Shown here: piece after piece, positions 21,972 to 32,730 of the stretch
Position numbering within the stretch: the stretch's first letter is position 1
How the letters are laid out: every line of letters starts with the position of its first letter
Assembly: GCF_040183065.1 (NCBI RefSeq)
Contig: NC_091120.1
Location: forward strand, 71,512,708 to 71,576,707
Source: Periplaneta americana
Taxonomy: Eukaryota > Arthropoda > Insecta > Blattodea > Blattidae
Reading direction: 5' to 3'
DNA: 64,000 bases
Position numbers and translations under genes: made by a program
Notes under the pieces: generated by a model
The model's database searches: none
Seen by the model: only the letters and a program-made list of their open reading frames with translations
Told to the model about the DNA's origin: nothing

Positions 21972-22804
21972 AGGGGAGGTCGAGGCAGGTTCGGCACGTT
22001 AAGGTAAACACTCACATAAGTACAATAAAAAGACAATTTATTTTTCAAAATCTTAATGATAAGTACACTTGATATATTTATATTATGTATATGGATCAGA
22101 ATTTGTAAAAAAGTGAAGAATTGAATTAAAAACAAAAATAAATTAAAGACGCTACATTTGCCGAAGTTGCCCCGCACTCTGGAGCAACTTCTCAGTATTT
22201 GTATCCTCAACAAAATAGGTCATTTCCGAGTTCAGATTTCATTTACAACATAAAAAACTCTCACAGGACTAAATTTAAAATCTGAACGTATCACAAATGA
22301 AGTGTCCAAATAAATTTTTCACGACTGTACATGTTCATATGCTCAACATATGTGTGGCTAATCTTTGTTTAGACAGTTTTTTGACTTCATGAAAGCCTCA
22401 AGTCAGGTAGATCCAGCCATCTTCTGGTTTGTGTTCAAAGGATGCTCTATATGATTGGATTCTGCGAATCCGAAGGCTTATCTTCGAAATTCCACTCTAG
22501 ACTTTACGAAAAACATTTTCTTCAGATTGATTGCATGCTCCTTCAAATTTTCAGCCATATCTGAAGCAAACACTCTTTTAAACCGGACTTTATTTTATAC
22601 ATCTGGTGCTGAAAGATCTACTTTCAGCGAATACTTATGTGTAGTTCATGGCACTCCATAATTTTTTCGGCAGATGTCAGGCTTATCTTCTCTTATTATG
22701 CTCACATAGAGCTTTCTTGAGTGCGTCCTGGTCATATTTGTTTTCAGTTTTCCACTTGTAATTTAGAACCATTTAACTGGTAATAAATAGGCAACTAAAG
22801 TGTA

Positions 22805-24078
22805 CGAGGGTCACTCCAAAAAGTAATGCACAACATTTTTTAAATTTATCTTTTATTCTACACCTTTGCAATTTGTGGAGGTCATAGATAAGACTTTCCC
22901 GCTTGTATTCATTTTTAATTTAAGTCGTTCTCGTTAGTGGCTCCATGATAGCACTCCTTCAAGATGGTTGCTGTACTTGACATTCGTCAGAAGCAACGTG
23001 CTGTTATCGAGTTCCTGTGCTGCGAAAACGAGACTGTGGGAAAAATTCACAAGAGGTTGGAAAAGGTGTATGGAGATGCAGCTGTCGATCGCAGTATGGT
23101 TAGTCGGTGGGCAAGTAGATTATCTGGTGAAAGAGAACACGCCAATATTCAGGATACTCCTCGCAGCGGCAGACACTGCACTGCACGACGTCCTGACAAT
23201 GTGCAGCGTTTTGACAACATGGTTGTGGCTGACAAACGAGTAACAGTGAAAGAATTGTCACCCCAAGGTTTGTGCCAGGTGGGTTCCGAGGATGTTGACA
23301 GAAGCTCACAAAGAAACCCGAAAAATAGTGTTCAGGGAAATTTTGGACAAGTATGAGAATGGTGGAGATGACTTTATTGCAAGAATTGTAAAAGGAGATG
23401 AAACATGGCTGCACCATTTTCAACCGGAGACAAAGAGGCAGACAATGGAGTGGGATCATGCTAATTCACCAAAGAAAAATAAATTCAAAACTGCGCCTTC
23501 AGCAGAAAAAGTTATGGCTGCTGTGTTTTACAATTCAGAAGGGCTCTTGCTTGTGGACATCATGCCACACGGAACCACCATTAATTCTGACGTGTATGTG
23601 GCAACTGTCAAGAAACTTCAAGCTCGACTGAGCTGTGTTCGACCACATCGGGAGAAGCAGGATGTTCTGCTATTGCACGACAACGCCCGGTCACATGTCA
23701 GTCACAAGATCACAGACCAGATCAGAAAACTTGGATGGGCAACACTGAAACATCCGCCTTACAGTCCTGATCTGGCACCATGCGATTATCATCTCTTTAG
23801 TTAACTGAAGGAATCTCTTCGCGGAACGAGTTTGAAGATGACGACTCCCTCGTGCACGCTGCTAAAGAGTGGCTCAAACGTGGTGGTGCAGACTTTTATC
23901 GTGTAGATATATAGGCCCTTGTTCCAATGTGGAGTAAGGCAGTTGAAAGAAACAGGGATTATTTGTAAAAGTGACATTTTGTCCCTAAAGGATGTATCTA
24001 CGTTCTGTGAAAATAGTTTAGCTATAGGATAAAAATGTAATTTTCAAATATTGTGCATTACTTTCGGAGTGACCTTCG
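22805..24078 (+). mobile_element. mariner transposon, about 1.27 kb
   Basis: The ends CGAGGGTCACTCCAAAAAGT and the complement ACTTTCGGAGTGACCTTCG are inverted. TA precedes the left end; the right flank is altered. It lies inside the pogo-like element and is younger than it. Confidence 0.85.
22964..23925 (+). pseudogene. mariner DD34D transposase, frameshifted
   Basis: The first part (MVAVLDIRQKQRAVIEFLCC to about 23285) is the two-part helix-turn-helix domain with KIHKRLEKVYGDAAVDRS. A frameshift near 23270-23300 leads to the catalytic part: GDETWLHHF, LLHDNARSH and YSPDLAPCDYHLF, the last two aspartates 34 residues apart (DD34D). A TAA replaces a codon after HLFS (23803), and a further shift precedes the C-terminal GGADFYRVDI region. 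The WVPHxL linker seen in intact mariners is lost around the first shift. Confidence 0.88.
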
Positions 24079-24565
24079 AATAATTGCTTTAAATTACTTT
24101 AAACTTTATAATTACTTATTTTATATAGTTAACAAACAATATAGAAACACTATCCTCTTCCTCTTTTCCATAGGGCAAGATCGGCAGCTTACTGCCGAAG
24201 TTGCCCCAATTGGCAAAAAAAATTATTAATCAGTACCCTTACTAGGGGTTTGCAACCAGCTTGTCAAGCTCATAGTCTGATACAGATTTAGTCGTTCTAA
24301 ATAATGATCCCACTCACTAATCTCGTCAATGTTATCGTTACGGATTCTTTAAGACATTCAATATCATAATTACAATAAGCCATGAGTTAAAAAAATATAT
24401 TTACCTGTCAGATCTGCAACTATCTATATCACACAAGCGATATTCACAGCAAGCGGCCATGTTTTCTCAATACACTACCTCTGAACAAGCCCTTATTTGC
24501 TCAGGTCTTCGAAACAAATGCTAAGACGAAGTTGCCCCTAATGCCGAACTTGCCCCGATCTCCCC

Positions 24566-24651
24566 TATATGATTATGCCTCGTGACGAGAATATTGTACG
24601 AAATGGAAATATAAAAATTAGAAATTTATCTTGTGAAGAGGTGGAAAAATT

Positions 24652-24655
<4 letters not shown>
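24566..24655 (+). mobile_element. LINE family A reverse transcriptase fragment (right piece)
   Basis: It continues the copy broken at 21971: ATGATTATGCCTCGTGACGA through GAGGTGGAAAAATTCAAATA, matching 61537-61626. The sequence then passes straight into a TA array. Confidence 0.8.

Positions 24656-24703
<48 letters not shown>
24656..24703. repeat. TA dinucleotide array
   Basis: About 24 TA units between the LINE fragment and the next TA-target transposon. Confidence 0.95.
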
Positions 24704-24707
<4 letters not shown>

Positions 24708-25418
24708 GTGTTTAAAGAGTACGGGGCATAATTTCAGGTATGTATTTCCCACATGCAGACAATCAAAATAGTTCATTACAACATGTGTCCGGAAATACAA
24801 CATGTGTCCGGAAATGCTTCATTTTCGAGTTATGGCCTTCACAACATTGAAATTCACCGGAACGTTTTTCTTTCCGCAGGTCGTTGTCATTACAGAAGAT
24901 GTTCAAAATGTCCACCTCCTGCTTGAATACAGACCTCACATCGATGTCTAATTGACCTGCGAACACGATCCCATACTCCAGGAGTATTGCGTATGTCCTC
25001 AGAACATGCCACAATTCGATTCCGAAGGGATTCCAAATCAGGCATCGGAGACGAATAAACCAATGATTTTAAATGGCCCCACAAGTAGAAATCGAGAGGG
25101 TTCAGATCAGGTGAGCGTGGAGGCCAAGCAATTGGGCCACCTCTACCTATCCATCGATCAGGAAACCTTCGATCCAAGTACCGGCGAGCCGTACGACTGA
25201 AGTGTGCACAGTCTAACGCCTACACAACACTGAATGTAACCTTCGCCTCGGAATGAACTGTCAGAGTGCTCTCTTAATGTCTCCTTTGACGGCAATGTTG
25301 TGAAGGCCATAACTCGGAAATAAAGCATTTCCAGATACATGTTTAATGAACTTTTTTAATTGTCTACATGTGGGAAATAGATACCTGAAATTATGCCCCG
25401 TATTTTTGGAACACCCTG
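24704..25418 (-). mobile_element. TA-flanked element with CAGAGTGTTTAAAG ends and transposase C-terminus
   Basis: The ends pair over about 65 bp (ACGGGGCATAATTTCAGGTA, ATTTCCCACATG, AGACAA), with TA outside. On the - strand, 25177-24890 is open for 95 codons: DRWIGRGGPIAWPPRSPDLN, then PLDFYLWGHLKSLVY, ending CIQAGGGHFEHLL. This is the C-terminal catalytic part of a Tc1/mariner-like transposase, a type common in arthropods. The N-terminal half is missing, so it is defective. Confidence 0.8.
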
Positions 25419-26933
25419 TATATATATGTGTGTAAGTATACTTACTGAATGGAATGTAAAAGAAAACAGAATTATCCCACAAAAAACTAAAATATATCTC
25501 ACGTCGTAATGATTCTCCGTGACAAAAGTATATGATATCGAACTCTCCTGAACATATAAAGACCTAAGCTTGACAAGCCTAAAATGCCTGATAAATTCAA
25601 AAGTTATGGTAAAAAATGTAAGGCACCTATTTAAACCGTACAATGTATTAATGAAGTCAAATATCTTAATTTTAGGATTAAAGAAAATGTCTTTTGTGTA
25701 TGGTCCAGAAAACGAAAGTTCCTGATTTTATTAGGGTGCATATTACATACCTAATGTTATATTCTAGATCAGCTGTTCTCAACCTTTTCAATGACGTACC
25801 ACTATTTTTAATTTAGGACATTAGCTGTACCACTAACCAAATTTATTATGGGAAAAGGCTTGTGTTGCTCCCTGTGTCATAATTAACGTTTATATGTTCC
25901 ATTGATCATTGTATTTAGTCGTGTTTAATTAACAAACAGTTACTCTTTGAATTTACTCAATGGAGTGCTCCATAAAGTATACAGGAACATGCATTATGTC
26001 CCTATTTGTTACATAACAGTAAATTATTGAATATTAGAAAATTACGTAATGAACACATAATATCTTTATTGATGTTGTAATCTGTAACTGAAATACACAA
26101 ACACTTTCAGGTTCAGTGCGAAGTTGTACTTGTTTAGGAAAACACAACCTTGCATTAGGTTTCAATTGAGTTAATTTGAATATTAAATCAGGTTCAATAT
26201 TCAACTAGTTCCTGCACTTATTTTTTAAATAAATTACATAAGCAAATCAATATTAAAAAAGTAAGTTGTTGTAAAAAACATAGAAAGCACCCCTGCTTCA
26301 TTCCCAGATCCGTAACCTAATCGTTATAGGAAATAGTTACTTCGTTGTATCTATCGTAGCATCAATATGCCTAGAGATTCTTTTATGATTTGGACAATAT
26401 GCACGGTAGACTTTTGAAGAGATTATTTCTCATAATTTATTTCATATACCACAATTTCGATTCCACAATCTTTCTTGCTATCATAACTTAAATACCCTGT
26501 CATAACACGATAACATGCTAGCAATATTCCATTTTACACATCATCTCTGTATTCCTCACCTTTCACTGTTGCTACTTCTCGCTACTGGAATTCTTTGCCG
26601 CCTGAAGTCAAGGGCTGCCGAACTTTGATTTCTCTCTCAGATATCAATTAGAAGAATATCTTATGAGGAGTTGTCAGACCTAACGCGTTATAAATATTTA
26701 ATGTATTGTATTCCACTGTGTTATTTTTATTTTTTGTTTCTTATTTTTATTGTGTACACTTTGTTCAATTGTCTTCATAATGTTATTATTAGGACTGAAA
26801 AAAAAGTATTGGTTATAAGTTAACAAGCAAACATTCTGATGGTGGCACATGAAAAAGTTATTTTTTTTTTTCCATCATATTAATCATGTCAAAACAAGTG
26901 ATTATACAAATTTTGGCCACTCAACCACAATTA
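25419..26933. other. Mostly unassigned AT-rich intron DNA
   Basis: No gene was recognised. At about 25772, CAGCTGTTCTCAACCTTTTC resembles the terminal sequence of Charlie-type hAT elements, but the other end was not found. Confidence 0.35.
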
Positions 26934-27318
26934 CGAGGGTCGTAAAAAATAAGTTCTCCAGGGGCCGTTAAGAGAAAGAAAACACAATTTCATTGCAAAA
27001 ATTTATTGAAACAGACACAGCAATTGTTGAGCTATTTTTTAACATATTCCCCACCGGAATTGAGACATCTGTCACATCATGGGATCGACAGAGAGGTGCA
27101 GACGGCTGTTAAACGTTGGTTCCGATCCCAGGGGACTGACTTCTACGACACAAGGATACAAAAATTGATCCCACGATATAACAAATATCTTAATTCCAGT
27201 GTGGGATATAATGACAAATAGCATAACAATTGCTGTGTCTTTTTCAATAAATCTTTCCATGAAATTGTGTTTTCTTCTGTAAACGGCCCCAACGAAACTA
27301 ACTTTCTGGACGGTCTCG
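26934..27318 (+). mobile_element. Internally deleted mariner, long inverted ends
   Basis: The ends (CGAGGGTCG and complement CGGTCTCG) and the blocks GGGGCCGTT-AGAGAA, AAACACAATTTCATTG and ACACAGCAATTGTT pair across the unit, with TA outside. In between only the transposase C-terminus remains: HHGIDREVQTAVKRWFRSQG, then TDFYDTRIQKLIPRYNKYLN. Catalytic residues are gone. Confidence 0.75.
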
Positions 27319-28315
27319 TAATTGCGGTCGAGTGGCCAACATTTGTATAAGCACTTGTTTTGACATTATTAACATGATGGAAGAAAAAAATAACTTTTTA
27401 TCTGCCCCTCTCTCCATCAGAATGTTTGCTTGTAAGCTGCATCGTACGTAGAGCTCTGTGCTTACAAAATACTTGTGTGTACGCTCGACTAGTTGCGGTA
27501 GCGGTTGTTTGTACGGTCCGCTCCGTATGAATGACCTCATAATACTCGTAGAATTTACATTTACAGCATTACTTGTGTTTCAAATTAATTAACTCAGAAC
27601 AAACATTGTATTTACAAAAAATATCATTCGTATCAATTAAGTCAAATACATTTTCCCCATGTTCTGAATTCAGTCATTTTATTACCTGTTCGTTGTTGGA
27701 TTTTTGTTTCGGCTTTCTGATACAACCTCACGTCACTTAAGCAGGTCTACTATTGAGGAATATTCACTGTTCAGCTCTTTGCTCCTTACAAGACTGTAGA
27801 GACACCCGGCAACGGTAAGCATTTTGTAAACAATGTACAATATTCAGAAATTATTTACTACCCTGATACCAATACTTTTCTTCAGCCTTAGTTATTATGT
27901 CAATCGTGTTTGCTTCTAATTTAATGCTTATAATATGTTTTCCACAGTGTTCATTTTTGTGCACTCTTTATTCAAATGTCCGTTTATGATTTTATTATGT
28001 AAACCATGTTTATTTATCACTTAGCACCAATATGTATTCCACTGTGTTGGTTTTTTATTATTACTTTTTATGTACATTTTATTTAATTTGTCGGTTTCTG
28101 GTTTTATTATGTGAATCATACGTCTTGCTTGCAACGTTGTATCAATACGTCATCCAATGTGTTTATTTTTAATTTTATTGTGTACATTTTATTCAATCGT
28201 ATTTGCTTCAAACAATATTAATGTGTATTTCACTGTGTTTATTTTTTCTTTTTCTAAGTACATTTTTATTTAACTGTCTCTTTTGATTTCAATATATAAA
28301 CCATATCTGTCTATA

Positions 28316-28366
<51 letters not shown>

Positions 28367-28511
28367 CATCATATCTGTCTAGCTTGAAACTAATATGTAA
28401 TTACTTAAATCGGATACAGTTGTATGTTCAACTGTATGTAAACAAGTTTTAATCCTGGTTTAATGTAAGTCAGGGCCCTACGACCTAAACTCTGCCACGT
28501 TAAATTAAACC

Positions 28512-28583
<72 letters not shown>

Positions 28584-28849
28584 GGCGAAGATTTTTACAT
28601 ACGGTACTCTATAAACAACATGCTTACTTTTCGTTTCCTTTAGGCCTACATTTCATTCCGCATAATGAATATAGAGCTACATGAGAATTGCAAATTTTGA
28701 AATTGTACTTAGTCTATTTCTTAAACACTACTTTTGATATTTATTTAAGTGCTTGATTATACGTGGTATATGATTTATGAGTACATTACAAAGGCTTACT
28801 ATTTTTTTACTAACGTCTCTGCTGGTAAGCAGAAATAATGTTCATCGTA
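27319..28849. repeat. AT-rich DNA with degenerate tandem units and TTA arrays
   Basis: Between about 27900 and 28400 a module containing CCACTGTGTTTATTTTT and GTACATTTTATTCAA recurs four times at irregular 75-115 bp spacing, with a related single copy near 26710. Two (TTA/ATT)n microsatellites lie at about 28317-28367 and 28510-28583. No gene is visible. Confidence 0.5.
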
Positions 28850-29516
28850 CAGGGTGCGTCAGAAAGAACGGATGGATTTCACATGGCAAGAAAATTGTAA
28901 AGATTCATCAACTCAAAAATTTATTGTTATGAACATATTCACCAATACATGCAGTTTATTTATGGAAAACAACATTATCCATATGATGTCCTTGGCTTTC
29001 AATACAGGCATCGAGGCGTTTTCTGATGTTCACCATCACTTTCACAGTCATAGCTGGTGCAATTGCCACGATTTCTTCACGAATCGCTGTCTTCAGTTCG
29101 TCCAGTGTATGTGATCGATGTTTACAAACTTACGCCTTCAAATGGTCCCAAAGAAAGAAGTCGCAGGGCGCGAGATCTTACCGTAGCCTCGGACAATCTC
29201 AGTGCAATAGAATTTCGTCCAGGTGATTTCTTCTTTAATGTTGAACCTGTGATACGAAATGAAGCCACCCACCGCAAAATTGTATTCCGAGTTGGAATCC
29301 AAGCGTGGCATCCGATGTCGAAATGGTCCTGAGTGGCGATCACAGACTCTTCATTTTTCAAAAATGTCTCTACGATGAAAGCACGTTGTACACCAGACCA
29401 ACACCATATTCTCAACTGAAACTGCTGACCCAACAGTCGTGGTCCCCCTCACTATATCTCTCTCCTCGTTGCGTATCGATAGTTTGAAATCCATCCGTTC
29501 TTTCTGACGCACCCTT
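28850..29516 (-). mobile_element. TA-flanked element with CAGGGTGCGTCAGAAAG ends and HTH remnant
   Basis: Inverted ends CAGGGTGCGTCAGAAAGAAC and complement, with TA on both sides. The - strand is open from 29433 to 29122 and reads AFIVETFLKNEESVIATQ, then WIPTRNTILRWVASFRITGS and LKKKSPGRN. This is the DUF4817-type helix-turn-helix that opens many arthropod transposases. The catalytic domain is absent. Confidence 0.8.
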
Positions 29517-29518
29517 TA

Positions 29519-30325
29519 GAATGTCCTATGCACAAAAATGTCCACACCATATTGTCCTGCACTATATCGTTCAACCCAAAAGGTCCATCCTAGGAAACGT
29601 CCACAAGGCAACTAGTCCATACCAAAATGTCCACGAAGTAATGCTATGTCAGTATGATACTGTGACCAAGGAAAGGAAACTGCTGCGAAAGTAGACATAA
29701 TAATGAGGCGGAAAAGTAATTAACACAACGTAACTACAGTAACTGGAATTCTGAAATATGTTCAGTCATGATTGAAGTTGTAACATCACAAAAATGGAAG
29801 CAAATTCTAATGGTAGACGGTTATATGTATAATTTCCACTCAAAGAGTAAAAATGAGGAGAGCTTTTATTGGAGATGTTGTGAAAAACTAAAGCTCGCCT
29901 CACGACAAATAACTACATTGGAGAATGGTGAATACTGTAAATACCAGAACCGAATGAGACCTCGAAATTGTTTTAGCTTGAGAGGACTTTGGGCAGGAAT
30001 GATGCAATTTTCTTACTTTAATGAAATCATGCAATTTCTGTGACTCCTCACTTATTTGCAAACATTTAGTAACCATTTTCATTAATAAATTTGTCCCCAT
30101 CTGCTATTAAAAATAATTTAATCTTAATATCTATTTCATTCAACAGATGGACATAGGTGGACATTATTGCGTGGACATTTTGGCATCAGGAAACTGAACA
30201 TATTTTTAATGTTGACATTTTTGTTTTTGGACCTATATTTAGTGTGGACATTTTTGTCTTTGGACTAAATAAAGACTGGACATTCATGTAGTGGACATTC
30301 AACGATGGACATTATGACCTGTAAC
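29519..30325 (+). mobile_element. MULE-like element with GTGGACAT subterminal repeats and a FLYWCH remnant
   Basis: The left 120 bp contain at least six ATGTCCAC-like words and the right 180 bp at least eight GTGGACAT-like words in the opposite sense, a dense array of mirrored subterminal motifs. The centre (29768-30043) is open for 91 codons with VDGYMYNFHSKSKNEESFYW and RCCEKLKLASRQIT, resembling a FLYWCH zinc finger, a DNA-binding domain carried by many animal Mutator-like transposases. No MULE catalytic domain is seen. Exact ends are uncertain. Confidence 0.5.
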
Positions 30326-30417
30326 GCCTCTGCTTACTTTTTCGCGGTCATGATGAATCTGGCTATGAGGTTGGGGCACTTATTATGTCGGATTCTGTTA
30401 GCCCCGTCTAGCAGGAT

Positions 30418-30630
30418 GACACTAGTATGGAAGTAGGCAGATGGATGAAGCGATAACAATGACGGCAAAATGAACCCAAGTCCGGCGCTGAAATTTACCC
30501 AGTATTTGTTCTTAATGGACTGAGTAAAACCCCGAAAAACCTCAACCAGGCAACTTGTTCCAATCAGGATTCGATCCCGAGCCCACTAGTTTCGCAGTCA
30601 GATACGCTGACTACTAATCCAAAGCAATCT
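30418..30630 (-). mobile_element. SINE family 1, degraded copy
   Basis: The blocks AACCTCAACCAGGCAACTTG, GGATTCGATCC and GTTTCGCAGTCAGA-ACGCTGAC follow the family order on the - strand, with many substitutions and altered tail. Confidence 0.7.
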
Positions 30631-30749
30631 ATGCGCTTGACTTAAGCGTCTATAACTATCCGACTTTGCCGGCAAACATCGTGCTTCCAGCCGCCACACG
30701 CGGTCGCACACTCACGGATGAACGTCTGTTTGAAGGCTCTGTAGTTGTA

Positions 30750-31138
30750 CAGTAGAGGCAAAAATACCGGACCGACCCTTGTAGCTGATTTCATAGCCTT
30801 ATTCACTCCAGAGCGTCGGTGCATATTCCTTGGACCCGAAACCACTTGTGCAGTTGAACAACAGCCACGCAGCTGGTTTGTTATACTAAAGGCCGCATGT
30901 TATCTCTTTCCAATACATTATATTAAAATCATATTTGTCATCTCTCTAGTGAGGATAATTTGTGCTGGCATAATCAAAACTCCCTGATTGTTTTAATAAC
31001 AATACTGTTGCACATCAAAAATCATTATTAGCATAGCTATCTATATTTATATGTCCAAGGAATATGCACCGATGCTCTGGAATGAACAAGGCTCTGAAAC
31101 CAGCTACAAGGGTCCGTCCGGTTTTTTTGCCACTACTG
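30750..31138. mobile_element. CAGTAGTGGCAAA MITE, copy 2
   Basis: A 389-bp element with TA outside. Inverted ends of about 88 bp share the outer 66 bases with the copy at 15860 (CAGTAG-GGCAAAAA, TTGTAGCTG, CACTCCAGAGC). The inner 20 bases differ completely (CGGTGCATATTCCTTGGAC, present in both arms). There is no tRNA-like segment in this copy. Confidence 0.75.
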
Positions 31139-31314
31139 TACAATGGCCTACATGCCCAAGAAATGGGTAGCATAATAAAAAAAGCCTACTGAGAATGCAA
31201 ATATGCAATCAATCAGAAACTGAATGTAGTACCCATACGTCTTGCTGTTGCACTATGCATTGTATAGAGGTAACATGCTTCCACTGGACGTTAATTATTA
31301 ATTCACTGCTTTTC

Positions 31315-31582
31315 AATTGAGGATTTGGGGGAAAAACCAGGCAGCTCCAATTTTTTTTTTTTTTTTTTTTTTTTTCATTTTTGAGTTATTTATGCACAGA
31401 GGACAAAAAAAAATACGCTCTATCGTTTGGTCGAAGAACCAAGTAGTTCCAAGAATTACATTCACATGCATTTTGGACCTGCCTCTTCTGTACATGCTTA
31501 TTGTTTGGCAGTACGTTTTTCTTTATTATCTCGAAAAATACTGAATTGTAACTGCCTGATTTTTCCCCTAAACCCCTCAATT
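31315..31582. mobile_element. Small TIR element (AATTGAGGATTTGGGG ends)
   Basis: The left AATTGAGGATTTGGGGGAAA and the right complement of TTTTCCCCTAAACCCCTCAA pair over about 35 bp. The interior has a poly-T run at about 31351-31375 and no coding sense. Confidence 0.6.
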
Positions 31583-31601
31583 ATAATTTTCAAGGTTTAC
31601 A

Positions 31602-32071
31602 ATACGATGAAAGAGTAATGGAACGGAGAAAAATTCTCTCCGGCGCCGGGGTTTGAACCTGGTTTTCAGTTCTACGTGCTGACGCTTTATCCACTAAGCC
31701 ACACCGGATTCCACCCCGGCGTCGGAAGAATCGTCTCAGTTTTAAGTTCCAACTCTTGGGTTCCCTCTAGTGGCCGCCCTCTGCACTAAGTCATAGATAT
31801 CTATGAACCTAGGACCGAAGTCCACACAAGTGCTGAGGTGCACTCGTAATGAGTGACTAGTTGGCCGGGATCCGACGGAATAAGCGCCGTCTTAAATCAC
31901 GAAGTGATTTACGCATATCATATATATTATTATAATGTACCGAAGTACATATGATATTTCCATGCAGAAATTCTGCGTTATCATACCGTTCCATTACTCT
32001 TTCATCGTATGATAACGCAGAATATCTGCATGGAAATATCTTATATACTTCGGTACATTATAATAATATAT
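31602..32071. mobile_element. Palindromic tRNA-like element, 135 bp before opsin exon 2
   Basis: ATACGATGAAAGAGTAATGG and the next five bases recur as the exact reverse complement at 31986-32010. A second pair of arms, about 62 bp (TATAATGTACCGAAGTA-AT, TTTCCATGCAGA, GCGTTATCATA), faces each other on either side of that right copy. Around 31635-31715 the - strand resembles a tRNA (GGTTTGAACCTGG near the T arm, AAGC and CCACTAAGCC in D-arm position). It looks like one tRNA-bearing element plus a partial inverted copy. Confidence 0.55.
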
Positions 32072-32206
32072 AAGGTTTATAATGTTAATCAGTTAGCCAT
32101 ATTATATCCCGATATACAAGAACTGAATGGATGAGAATTGCAAGAGAATCCCAGATACTCTGTGAATACATCCTCATAAGCCGACATGTTCCTCTTCATG
32201 TTTCAG

Positions 32207-32366
32207 CTGTGGACGCCGCTCAACGTGGTGCTGTTCAATCTCGTATGCTCGGACTTCTCTGTGTCCATCCTGGGGAACCCCTTGACGCTGACGGCCGCCC
32301 TCGCCCGACGATGGATCTTTGGCCGCACGATGTGCGTTATCTACGGTTTCTTCATGTCACTTTTAG
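32207..32366 (+). CDS. Ciliary opsin, exon 2: TM2, extracellular loop 1 and start of TM3
   Basis: The exon lies between a TTTCAG acceptor and a G|GTACTG donor and keeps the frame of exon 1 (in at phase 0, out at phase 1). It begins LWTPLNVVLFNLVCSD, the TM2 NLxxxD motif with the conserved aspartate. Next come SILGNPLTLTAAL, the loop RRWIFG, and TM3 starting with the disulphide cysteine in TMCVIYGFFMSLLG. Three residues after that cysteine, where vertebrate opsins carry the Glu113 counterion, there is a tyrosine, as is usual in invertebrate opsins. The wording SDFSVSILGNP is typical of arthropod c-opsins rather than the rhabdomeric visual opsins. The exon is clearly more GC-rich than its surroundings. 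Confidence 0.92.
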
Positions 32367-32730
32367 GTACTGTGTTTCTTCATCACGCTCAATTAATATC
32401 AACTCGCCTTCTCTCCGAAGGAGAATTTCTCTTTTCAAAGACGGATACATTTCAATGACCATCACCAACCAAAACTAAAAGTAATTCGATCCCTGTGCCA
32501 TCATAACGTTGCTCTCTGTGCACCATGAGAGGTGGATCTACTTTACGTACTTCAGTTGGACGACTCGTAAGATACACGTTATACATAGCCGTTTCACGGT
32601 AGTTGAAGTATGACCTTGGATGCGCTGTGGACGAAAATGCGTCTACTCCGTAAGATTTCCACGTGCTGCCGCCCACGTAACCTGCGCGAGATAGCTAAGC
32701 CATCGTTAAACTACAGTGAAACGGCTTCTA
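32367..32730. other. Unassigned start of opsin intron 2
   Basis: No repeat or gene was identified with confidence in the first 360 bases after the exon 2 donor. Confidence 0.3.

Larger units (their letters stand above)
21972..24565 (-). mobile_element. pogo-like DNA transposon, interrupted by a mariner
   Basis: The ends GGGGAGGTCGAGGCAGG-TTCGGCA and the complement of TGCCGAACTTGCCCC-GATCTCCCC are 24-bp inverted repeats with TA duplicated in the LINE target. On the - strand near 22765-22370 a decayed transposase start is readable: KYDQDALKKAL (psq-type helix-turn-helix), then AENLKEHAINLKKMFF and NHIEHPLN, as in pogo/jerky-type CENP-B-like DNA-binding domains. The DDE domain is absent. Confidence 0.75.

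Noticed and set aside
25772-26700. A Charlie-type hAT element
   Set aside because: Only a left-end-like sequence (CAGCTGTTCTCAACC) was seen; no matching right end or 8-bp duplication was found, so no element was called.
28317-28583. TTA arrays as a CRISPR-like or regulatory repeat
   Set aside because: They are plain trinucleotide microsatellites with no spacers.
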